Source: Thiodiazotropha sp040793985 (GTDB lineage Bacteria; Pseudomonadota; Gammaproteobacteria; Chromatiales; Chromatiaceae). From it: a stretch of DNA of 64,000 nt. The first letter of the stretch is position 1. Every line of letters starts with the position of its first letter. Positions 33,103 to 40,858 of this stretch are shown piece after piece. The position numbers and the translations under genes were made by a program. The stretch covers positions 1 to 64,000 of the forward strand of contig JBFNJI010000018.1 in NCBI GenBank assembly GCA_040793985.1, in the 5' to 3' direction. Under the pieces are notes generated by a model that was not told the origin of the DNA, did not search any database, and saw only the letters and a list, made by a program, of their open reading frames with translations.

Positions 33103-33223
33103 GCACTCAACCGGGCAAATGCGACTCGCCCTGCTTTTTGTTCATGCCGAATACGGGGCCGGGTATAAATGGCAAGGCCTGTTGCCGCTGGCGACAGACC
33201 GGGCGGAAGTGGTTTCAGCCGAC

Positions 33224-33406
33224 CTACTCCACTCCACTCTGGACCCGGGCTTTTATCATCAGCGCGAAGGGAATGGCCAAAGGCCCGAATAGCCCACCCA
33301 GGAGCGCCCAGATCATTGGTTTGGCTCCCCGCGATTTGGCAATTCGATGACAGATGACAATGCTGATTATGTTCAGCGCGAACAAAACATAAATCATCGC
33401 CATCAC
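33224..33406 (-). CDS. Small membrane protein
   Basis: 60 aa. Helix 1 (MAMIYVLFALNIISIVICH, 2-20) and helix 2 (about 30-51, IWALLGGLFGPLAIPFALM), a Phe/Gly/Pro-rich second span. Its ATG overlaps the stop of the methyltransferase (ATGA, 33403-33406), so translation is probably coupled. This small hydrophobic family is widespread but without an assigned role. Confidence 0.75.
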   Translation of the reverse strand: MMAMIYVLFALNIISIVICHRIAKSRGAKPMIWALLGGLFGPLAIPFALMIKARVQSGVE

Positions 33407-34038
33407 ACCGGGATTTCCGTTTTGACAAAGCGATAGTAGGTAAACTGCTGTTCACTGCCTGCGGGGGTGATGTGGAGTTCGTCTACCGCTTCCGCCAGTT
33501 CAAACCCGCTTCCCAGTTCACGCTTCATATTCGTCGCGTCATACTGCACTGTCTCCAAACCGCTGCACTTCTCGGGGCCACCGACGGCGAATGCCGCAAT
33601 GATGAGATGCCCCCTTGGGCGCAGTGCCAGGTTCAAGGCCTCGACATATCTCTCCCTATCCGTTTTATCTGTCAAGAAGTGGAAGACGGCACGATCGTGC
33701 CAGAGCGAAAATGGATGGGGTGGAGTGAAGTCGGTTACATCGGCCTCGTACCATTCAACGCCCTCGGCCACGCCAGCCAGTCGCTGCCTGGCAAATGAGA
33801 GCGCATTCCCGGAGATATCCAACACCGCCAATTTGCTGAATCCCTCATTACAGAGGCAGTCCACCAGATGCGAGGTACCTCCGCCGACATCGATTATAGG
33901 CTCATCCCTGCCAATCCCGCTGTGATGAATGAGTTTCAATGACAGCATGGGCACGGACTGGTGCCAACTTACGTCTGTCGGGGCTTTTTCCCGGAAGATA
34001 TTCTGCCAATGCGTCTTTTTATCGACCACGCTCACCAT
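33403..34038 (-). CDS. Class I SAM-dependent methyltransferase
   Basis: 211 aa. SAM-binding motif I IIDVGGGTSHLVDCL near 48-62, motif II acidic LAVLDISGNAL, ADVTDF, and FSLWHDRAVFHFLT in the motif IV position. The fold is the methyltransferase-12/25 type; the methyl acceptor is unknown. No ribosome site problem was seen at ATG 34038. Coupled downstream to the small membrane protein. Confidence 0.85.
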   Translation of the reverse strand: MVSVVDKKTHWQNIFREKAPTDVSWHQSVPMLSLKLIHHSGIGRDEPIIDVGGGTSHLVDCLCNEGFSKLAVLDISGNALSFARQRLAGVAEGVEWYEADVTDFTPPHPFSLWHDRAVFHFLTDKTDRERYVEALNLALRPRGHLIIAAFAVGGPEKCSGLETVQYDATNMKRELGSGFELAEAVDELHITPAGSEQQFTYYRFVKTEIPV

Positions 34039-34252
34039 ACCTCCTCATGATTCCTGTACTGCCTGATAACAAAGAGCTTGTAGGATTATCACTCGTTGTT
34101 GCGATCTAGGCCTTTTAATCAAATGCACAGCTACAGCAATATTTTAGGCTATAAATATTGCACCATTGCAGATCAACAAAGAAATATAGTTACACTGAGA
34201 TGAGTTGAGTACAGACTGGAATCAAAATTATATGAAGGTGGTAATGGTACAT

Positions 34253-34359
34253 AAAAGTAAAGGCCGGGTTAAAACCCGGCCTCTCATCTGTTGGCAATTC
34301 TGCCTTGTTAGTAGCCAAGAAACAGAACGCGATTTCCGATTTGAGGTTACACATTAGCA
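34253..34359 (-). ncRNA. tracrRNA of the type II-C CRISPR-Cas system
   Basis: Minus-strand RNA divergent from cas9. The anti-repeat (34344-34325) is a 20-base exact complement of the crRNA repeat segment GAACGCGATTTCCGATTTGA. After an internal bulge, GCTAC (34315-34311) pairs with GTAGC at the repeat start, and AAC pairs with GTT. Then comes a short GGC...GCC nexus stem and a 9-bp hairpin GGCCGGGTT/AACCCGGCC (34262-34281) with a T-rich tail, a terminator. A -10 candidate TATAAC lies at 34371-34366, placing the start near 34359. Both ends are estimates. Confidence 0.9.
34262..34283 (-). terminator. tracrRNA 3' hairpin/terminator
   Basis: GGCCGGGTT and AACCCGGCC form a perfect 9-bp stem with a two-base loop; on the minus strand it is followed by TTTACTTTTAT. 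It would both protect the RNA end and stop transcription. Confidence 0.85.
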
Positions 34360-34432
34360 AAGATTGTTATACATTCCAATTGCAGATAGGAATCTTTATT
34401 ACGGGAATTTAATAAATAAGGGAGTGGATAGG

Positions 34433-37400
34433 ATGAAATATCGTCTAGGACTAGATATCGGCACCCATTCAATTGGTTGGGCGATGGTCGAACTGGATGG
34501 TTCAGAACCACCGAAACCGAAGTCATTGATACGAATCGGATCACGGATATTTCCCGATGGACGAGATCCGCAATCTGGGGAATCCCTGGGGATCAACCGC
34601 CGGGAACCCCGTTCCCAACGACGTCGTCGTGATCGTTTCCTGCGACGACAGCAAGCATTTCTCAAACATCTTGTTCTATATGGACTCCTGCCAAAAGAGA
34701 AAAATGCACGCAAGAATCTGCAACCGCTAAATCCGTACATGTTAAGAAAAAATGGTTTGGATAGCGAACTAACATTGCATCAGCTAGGGCGTGCTCTTTT
34801 CCATCTCAACCAACGACGCGGTTTTAAAAGTAATCGTAAAACCGACCGCAAAACAAATGAATCCGGCAAGATCAAACAAGCAGCTGACCGCTTCACAACC
34901 GAAGAGCTATCACAATACCGAACCGTCGGCGAAGCGCTCTACTATCGTTTACAGGAAGGTAAAGGCAGCCGCGCTCGGTTGCAAGGTAGCGGAGTCAAAG
35001 CGGCCTATGATTTCTACGTTACCCGGGAAATGATTGCCAACGAATTTGATATCCTCTGGAAAAAGCAACAGAGCTACCATCCCGAACAGCTGCATGAAAA
35101 AGCCAGGGAGACTTTGCGGGATATTCTGCTCAGTCAACGCCCGCTAAAATCCCCACCTATCGGTAAATGCTGGCTAGAACCGACAGAATACCGAGCACCA
35201 CTTGCGCTGCCCACATCCCAACACTTTCGACTCTACCAGGAACTCAACCATCTTCGTTTGATTGATCTGTCCACAGGTGAAGAGCGTGCATTGAAGCACG
35301 ATGAAAGAGACAACCTTGCCAATTATCTCTCCAGCCGGGCTAAGGTCAAGTATCAGGAATTGCGGCAGCGCCTATTCGGTAAAGAAAACCGTGACGCCTT
35401 TATTTTCACCATTGAACAAGGCGGGCTGCGCAAGGAACTCTATGGTGATAACAGTGCCTATCGCCTAGCGAATAAAAAAGGCTTCGGTAAAGCTTGGTTC
35501 GAGCTTTCATTGACAGAACAGGACAACTTGGTCGAACAGTTGCTCAAAACGGAGGACGAATCGGCATTGACAGCGTGGTTAGGTGAGCGCTACGGACTGG
35601 ACCGAAAGACTTCCGAATATCTGGCCAATGTCTCGCTTGAGGACGGTCATCTGCGATTCGGCAGGACGGCTATCAGGCAGATATTACCACATCTTATCGA
35701 GGGCTGGAATGAAGACGACAATCAACACCTGACTTACGATCAGGCTGTGAAGGCGGCCGGTTACAAAGATCATCGAGTGGAACAAGAGGGAGGTCAGAGA
35801 GAATACCTCCCCTATTACGGCGAGATTCTCTGGCGCCACACTCAGGAGATGCCAAATGCCACCGAGCCGAATGAAAAAGAGTATGGCCGCATTACCAATC
35901 CCACTGTACATATCGGGCTCAATCAACTACGAAAACTAGTGAATGCCATTATTGGTCGATACGGCCGGCCAACACAGATCAATGTGGAACTGGCGCGGGC
36001 ACTCAAGCTCAGCCAGGAGCAGAAAAGACGTATCAATCGAGAAAACTCAGAAAATCGTATACGTAACGAAGTACTGAACAAAGAGTTAATAGAGGACTGG
36101 AAACAACGCCCTATCGCTGCTAACCGACTCCGACTACGTCTGTTTAAAGAGCTGGGACCACTTGCACCCCGATGCGTCTACACAGGTGAATTGATCAAGC
36201 CAACGCTACTATTCAGCAACGAATATCAGATCGATCATATTTTTCCTTTTTCCAAATCATTGGATGACAGCTACAACAACAAGATTCTCTCCACTCGGGA
36301 TGGCAATGCTGCCAAGGGTAACAGGGACCCATACACCTTCGCTGCCGAGACGCCAGGTGCTGATTGGCAAGGGATACAGGCTAGGGCTGAGATCCTGCCA
36401 TACGAAAAGCGCAAGCGATTCAATGAGGATGCCTACATAAAATGGCTAGGAAACTTTGCTGACTTCTCTGGGGAAGATGGGAGGGGTTTTATTGCCCGGC
36501 AACTGACCGATACCGCTTACCTCTCACGGGTTTCGGGCACCTATCTGCAATCGGTCTGCAAACGGGTCAATGTTACACCAGGCCGATTGACCGCCTTGAT
36601 CCGGGGAAAATGGGGTCTCAACGGTCTGCTCAGTGACGGTAAAGGTAAAAATCGTGACGACCATCGTCACCATGCCATAGATGCCGCCATCGTCGCGGTT
36701 ACAGATCCTGGACTACTGCAACGCATCGCCACCAGGGCGGGTAGGGCGGAATTTCAAGGGGACAAGCGCATCTTCGCTGACTTAGACCAGGAGATGCCGT
36801 GGCCTGAGTACCGCCAATCTCTTAACAAGGCCCTAACCCGTTGCACTGTCTCTCATAAGCCAGATCATAATCCACAAAGCCAGCTACATGAAGAGACCGC
36901 CTATGGCATTGTAGACGGCCCCAACGAAAAAGGTGTCTATACTGCTCGCCATCGGGTATCGCTTTCAAGCCTGAAAGGTCCGAAGGACCTAGCCCTGCTG
37001 GAGAACACCAAGCTAGCACGACGACTGGAACGACAACTGATTGGACTGGATGGCAAGGCATTTCAGGTAAAACTGGCCGCATTACAAGGCCGGGATGACT
37101 ATCCCAACAAGGTCCGCCTGCTGCGAAAAATATCCGGAGTAACAGTACCGCTGAAAGGTACGGCAATCAGTCCCGATCCGAAACGCAGACCCGCCTACCC
37201 CGCAAAGCTCTATAAAGGAGGCGCTAATTACTGCTACGAATTGTTCGTCAACGATAAAGGACGCTGGGACGGTATGCTAATTACTAGCTTTACTGCTAAT
37301 CAGAATGCTTATCAGGAGTTCATGCGTCAAAAAGAGCTATTCAGGAAAGAAACATTTGAAGGAAAACCCCTGCTCATGCGGTTGATCCGCGACGACCTGA

Positions 37401-37633
37401 TCTCTCTTGAAGAGAACCCTGGTGAAAAACGTATCATGCGCATAGTCAAAATGAGCCAAAACAAGATAGTACTCGCTGAGCATTTTGAGGCAAATGTCGA
37501 TGCACGAGACAGGGACAGTCAATCAAAATTCAAGTATTTGACCAAATCACCCGATAAACTTCGTAAGCTACGCGCCCGGCGGGTTTTCGTTGACCTGCTG
37601 GGACGAGTGAAGGACCCCGGTTTTAAGGGGTAA
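34433..37633 (+). CDS. cas9: CRISPR-associated endonuclease Cas9, type II-C
   Basis: 1066 aa, the compact size of II-C enzymes. RuvC-I LGLDIGTHSIGWA with Asp8; Arg-rich bridge helix REPRSQRRRRDRFLRRQQ (about 57-74); RuvC-II INVELARAL with Glu519; HNH domain YQIDHIFPFSKSLDD with His602 and a zinc-free CVYTGE loop; RuvC-III DDHRHHAIDAAIV with His747 and Asp750. Catalytic residues all intact. Start ATG 34433 after AAGGGAG; the upstream extension in frame has no family support and would overlap the tracrRNA promoter. Confidence 0.97.
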   Translation: MKYRLGLDIGTHSIGWAMVELDGSEPPKPKSLIRIGSRIFPDGRDPQSGESLGINRREPRSQRRRRDRFLRRQQAFLKHLVLYGLLPKEKNARKNLQPLNPYMLRKNGLDSELTLHQLGRALFHLNQRRGFKSNRKTDRKTNESGKIKQAADRFTTEELSQYRTVGEALYYRLQEGKGSRARLQGSGVKAAYDFYVTREMIANEFDILWKKQQSYHPEQLHEKARETLRDILLSQRPLKSPPIGKCWLEPTEYRAPLALPTSQHFRLYQELNHLRLIDLSTGEERALKHDERDNLANYLSSRAKVKYQELRQRLFGKENRDAFIFTIEQGGLRKELYGDNSAYRLANKKGFGKAWFELSLTEQDNLVEQLLKTEDESALTAWLGERYGLDRKTSEYLANVSLEDGHLRFGRTAIRQILPHLIEGWNEDDNQHLTYDQAVKAAGYKDHRVEQEGGQREYLPYYGEILWRHTQEMPNATEPNEKEYGRITNPTVHIGLNQLRKLVNAIIGRYGRPTQINVELARALKLSQEQKRRINRENSENRIRNEVLNKELIEDWKQRPIAANRLRLRLFKELGPLAPRCVYTGELIKPTLLFSNEYQIDHIFPFSKSLDDSYNNKILSTRDGNAAKGNRDPYTFAAETPGADWQGIQARAEILPYEKRKRFNEDAYIKWLGNFADFSGEDGRGFIARQLTDTAYLSRVSGTYLQSVCKRVNVTPGRLTALIRGKWGLNGLLSDGKGKNRDDHRHHAIDAAIVAVTDPGLLQRIATRAGRAEFQGDKRIFADLDQEMPWPEYRQSLNKALTRCTVSHKPDHNPQSQLHEETAYGIVDGPNEKGVYTARHRVSLSSLKGPKDLALLENTKLARRLERQLIGLDGKAFQVKLAALQGRDDYPNKVRLLRKISGVTVPLKGTAISPDPKRRPAYPAKLYKGGANYCYELFVNDKGRWDGMLITSFTANQNAYQEFMRQKELFRKETFEGKPLLMRLIRDDLISLEENPGEKRIMRIVKMSQNKIVLAEHFEANVDARDRDSQSKFKYLTKSPDKLRKLRARRVFVDLLGRVKDPGFKG

Positions 37634-37660
37634 AACCGATTTAGGACATAGGGAAGCTTG

Positions 37661-38581
37661 ATGCCCGGACGCATCATCGAAATCGGCGAAAAATGCCGTT
37701 ATCTCTCACTCAAACGTGGATTCATGGTGATCAGCCACCGCGGCGAGGAACTCGCGCGGGTGCCACTGGACGACCTAGCAGCAGTCATTGCAACAGGTCA
37801 CGGTACTACTCACTCGAGTAATCTACTCGTCGCACTAGCTGAGAGGGGCGTGCCATTCGTCCTATGTGCCGACAACCACCTCCCGGTTGGTATGCTCCTG
37901 TCAGTAGATGGCCACTATCACCAGGCAAAAAGAATTGACGCACAAATAGCGAGTCACCTGCCACAGCGGAAAAGACTCTGGCAATCCCTCGTCAAAGCGA
38001 AGCTGACCATGCAAGCAGCTGCGTTACGATCACTTGGCCAACCTCACGCACCCTTGACTGCCCTCCTAGACAAGGTGCGCTCTGGTGATCCGGATAATAT
38101 CGAAGCCCAGGGCGCCAGGCGTTATTGGAGCCTTCTCTTCGGCAGTGAATTCCGCCGTGATCGAAGTGGCGATGATCATAACAAGCAACTAAATTACGGT
38201 TATACCATACTCCGCTCCGCGGTCGCCCGGTGCGTCATAGCAGCAGGTCTCCATCCCAGCCTCGGTCTCCACCACCACAACAACTACAATTCCATGCGCC
38301 TGGTGGATGACCTGATAGAACCATTCAGACCCCTCGTTGATTTGAGGGTTTACGCACTAGTACAAGTGAAACAGTTTTCACTGGACTCTGACAGCAAGCG
38401 TCAGCTTGCAAGACTGCTCTTTCACGACCTGGAAACAAAAGCGGGTACCACACCGGTCATCAGTTGCCTTCAACGGCTGGCCGTCTCCCTAGCACAGTAT
38501 TATTTGGGCGAGTGTCGAACTTTGGATTTGCCGTTGCAGAAACCGCTACCGGACCTAACGGCATTTGCACGAATCACATGA
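37661..38581 (+). CDS. cas1: CRISPR adaptation integrase Cas1
   Basis: 306 aa, II-C subgroup. It integrates new spacers together with Cas2. Catalytic residues: Glu148 in NIEAQGARRYW, His205 in LGLHHHNNYN, and Asp217/Glu220 in VDDLIEPFRP. Start ATG 37661, one codon after an in-frame TTG. 27 bp after cas9; the stop overlaps the cas2 start. Confidence 0.97.
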   Translation: MPGRIIEIGEKCRYLSLKRGFMVISHRGEELARVPLDDLAAVIATGHGTTHSSNLLVALAERGVPFVLCADNHLPVGMLLSVDGHYHQAKRIDAQIASHLPQRKRLWQSLVKAKLTMQAAALRSLGQPHAPLTALLDKVRSGDPDNIEAQGARRYWSLLFGSEFRRDRSGDDHNKQLNYGYTILRSAVARCVIAAGLHPSLGLHHHNNYNSMRLVDDLIEPFRPLVDLRVYALVQVKQFSLDSDSKRQLARLLFHDLETKAGTTPVISCLQRLAVSLAQYYLGECRTLDLPLQKPLPDLTAFARIT

Positions 38582-38907
38582 CTCAGCTATCGGCATACCG
38601 ACTTATGTGGCTCATGACCTTATTCGACTTGCCAGTGACGACCAAAGTAGAGCGTAAGGCAGCCACGGATTTTCGTAATTTTCTGCTCGACCAGGGCTTT
38701 GAAATGGCGCAATATTCTGTCTATATGCGGCTCTGCTCAGGCAAGGAACAGGCAGAAACCTATTGCCGACGCATAAGGGAGAATATGCCGGATGGCGGAC
38801 GAATCGACATCATCACCATTACAGACAAACAATATGAAAATATCATCAGTTTCGTCGGTAAGGTCAGGCAAAAACGAAAAAATCCGGAGCAATATTCGCT
38901 TTTCTGA
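38578..38907 (+). CDS. cas2: CRISPR-associated protein Cas2
   Basis: 109 aa. YRLMWLMTLFDLPVTTKVERKAATDFR is the ferredoxin-like fold start with the Asp in FDLPV, followed by GFEMAQYSVYMRLC, matching II-C Cas2. The ATG overlaps the cas1 stop (ATGA). The array starts 71 bp further on. Confidence 0.96.
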   Translation: MTQLSAYRLMWLMTLFDLPVTTKVERKAATDFRNFLLDQGFEMAQYSVYMRLCSGKEQAETYCRRIRENMPDGGRIDIITITDKQYENIISFVGKVRQKRKNPEQYSLF

Positions 38908-38943
38908 TCAAACAGAACAGATTTTTCCTTGCAGATTCACGGA

Positions 38944-38967
38944 AAATCCCGGTAAAAACCGGGATTT
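38944..38967 (-). terminator. Hairpin between cas2 and the array
   Basis: AAATCCCGG/CCGGGATTT, a perfect 9-bp stem (38944-38952 with 38959-38967), loop TAAAAA. On the minus strand the loop and 3' side are T-rich and TTTT follows closely. As crRNAs are made on this strand, it sits where pre-crRNA transcription would leave the array and may end it before cas2. Confidence 0.55.
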
Positions 38968-38978
38968 AGGGAAAATGG

Positions 38979-40268
38979 AGTCTATCAAATCGGAAATCGC
39001 GTTCCAGCTACAACTGTTCTGCATGATGGCATTCTGATAATTGGAGTCTATCAAATCGGAAATCGCGTTCCAGCTACAACCCATGGGCATGATATGGGCC
39101 GATGGCTCGCAGTCTATCAAATCGGAAATCGCGTTCCAGCTACAACTGCTCCGATAGGTCGGCGGTTATTTGATTAAGTCTATCAAATCGGAAATCGCGT
39201 TCCAGCTACAACATGTCAGACCGGATCCCCTCATACGCAAAAAGTCTATCAAATCGGAAATCGCGTTCCAGCTACAACGAGTGTTTGGCTCAAGAGTGCC
39301 GACAACTTAGTCTATCAAATCGGAAATCGCGTTCCAGCTACAACTAACCAGGCGCTGTAGAGGGAAGCGGAAACAGTCTATCAAATCGGAAATCGCGTTC
39401 CAGCTACAACGATGACAGAGGTCGCGGTAAAGCATGTAAAAGTCTATCAAATCGGAAATCGCGTTCCAGCTACAACTAAAGGAGTATATTCTTATTTTCG
39501 TGTTTTAGTCTATCAAATCGGAAATCGCGTTCCAGCTACAACTTAAAGGCGATGAAGTTATAAACAATTACAAGTCTATCAAATCGGAAATCGCGTTCCA
39601 GCTACAACAGCTGCTGACGTCTCTTTTCACGATGCGCTAGTCTATCAAATCGGAAATCGCGTTCCAGCTACAACCAATTGATTGAGTCGGCATTACGCAA
39701 GGTAAGTCTATCAAATCGGAAATCGCGTTCCAGCTACAACTGGACGATCACATTCCTTGGTCCCTGGACGAGTCTATCAAATCGGAAATCGCGTTCCAGC
39801 TACAACTGGAGTGATGATTTCAGAATGTAAGCGGGAAGTCTATCAAATCGGAAATCGCGTTCCAGCTACAACAACCAAAGTGGACAACTGACAAAACCCT
39901 GGAGTCTATCAAATCGGAAATCGCGTTCCAGCTACAACAGGTCGAGCTTCATTGCCTTCATTTCAAGGAGTCTATCAAATCGGAAATCGCGTTCCAGCTA
40001 CAACAAGAGTATCAATATTGCTCTCGGGGTGGTTAGTCTATCAAATCGGAAATCGCGTTCCAGCTACAACAATGTACGCATGTAATTGCTGAGCTGGTTT
40101 AGTCTATCAAATCGGAAATCGCGTTCCAGCTACAACGCATCAGCTTGCGCAGTTTTCGCTACCCTTAGTCTATCAAATCGGAAATCGCGTTCCAGCTACA
40201 ACTCCTCATAACGAACATCGACCGAGGTGCCCAGTCTATCAAATCGGAAATCGCGTCCCGGATACAAC
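38979..40268 (-). CRISPR. CRISPR array: 20 repeats of 36 bp, 19 spacers of 30 bp
   Basis: Plus-strand repeat starts AGTCTATCAAATCGGAAATC and ends GCGTTCCAGCTACAAC. Nineteen copies are identical; the last (40233-40268) ends GTCCCGGATACAAC and is degenerate. Every spacer is exactly 30 bp and all differ. On the minus strand the repeat starts GTTGTAGCT, like other II-C repeats, and pairs with the tracrRNA, so crRNAs are read from 40268 towards 38979. In that sense each repeat ends TGATAGACT, an extended -10-like motif. Spacer targets cannot be named without a search. Confidence 0.98.
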
Positions 40269-40292
40269 TACCCTTAAAGAGCCATTTAAAAG

Positions 40293-40328
40293 ACATTTAG
40301 AATATAGCAGTCACATTACAATATTGAA
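40293..40328 (-). promoter_or_regulatory. Possible promoter upstream of the array
   Basis: On the minus strand, TTCAAT (40328-40323), 16 bp, TATATT (40306-40301), in an AT-rich 110-bp stretch between the array and the next gene, pointing into the array. Moderate consensus match. Confidence 0.4.
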
Positions 40329-40381
40329 GATCCACATCATAGTTCGACCAAGTGCACACGATCTAACCACACCACTTCTGA

Positions 40382-40858
40382 TCAATACCGCAGCGACTCC
40401 ACGACTTCGTGTCCCAGCTCCGGCTTCCAGCCCCATGAGTAGTTGCGCAGATCGTAGAGGGCCGCCTGTTCCGCTTCCCGGGTGGAGCGCGGACTGTAGC
40501 CGCAGCCGTAGCTGGTGCGGGTGCGACCGGTAAGTGTGGTGTATGTTGTCTTGACGATCACCATATAGGCATGGCGCATCCCGGTGCTCGCCTGGGCGTG
40601 TACATCCTGTCCCTTCTTTCTGTAGCCTTGATCGAGGAGTTTCTGTTTCGCCTTGAAGATGGCTGATTCAACGCTCTCATCCGCCGCCGCCACCCACTCG
40701 ATGGCCAGTGAATCGCCGAGACGCTTGGCGACGGCACAGCCGGCGCCCGCCGACACCTCGACAGCCCAAAACAGCGCCGTCAAGCCAAGCAGGAGCAGCG
40801 AACAGACGCTCCGCTCAACCCCCCGCCTGCATCGATTCCAGTCTTTCCCAACGTTCAT
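40382..40858 (-). CDS. Exported protein of unknown function
   Basis: 158 aa. A signal-type hydrophobic stretch (VCSLLLLGLTALFWAVEVSAGA, 18-39) is followed by a region with ESAIFKAKQKLLDQGY, a segment rich in Tyr/Thr (YTTLTGRTRTSYGCG), and a conserved-looking end WGWKPELGHEVVES. Family not recognised. Its start overlaps the end of uup by 44 bp, so it is likely co-transcribed. Confidence 0.6.
   Translation of the reverse strand: MNVGKDWNRCRRGVERSVCSLLLLGLTALFWAVEVSAGAGCAVAKRLGDSLAIEWVAAADESVESAIFKAKQKLLDQGYRKKGQDVHAQASTGMRHAYMVIVKTTYTTLTGRTRTSYGCGYSPRSTREAEQAALYDLRNYSWGWKPELGHEVVESLRY

Noticed and set aside
38908..39120. Frame of 70 codons over the first CRISPR repeats
   Set aside because: It repeats WNAISDLIDS because it reads through the repeat; not a gene.
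38979..40268. Self-targeting spacers within this window
   Set aside because: By eye no spacer matches another part of the window; a computed search would be needed to be sure.
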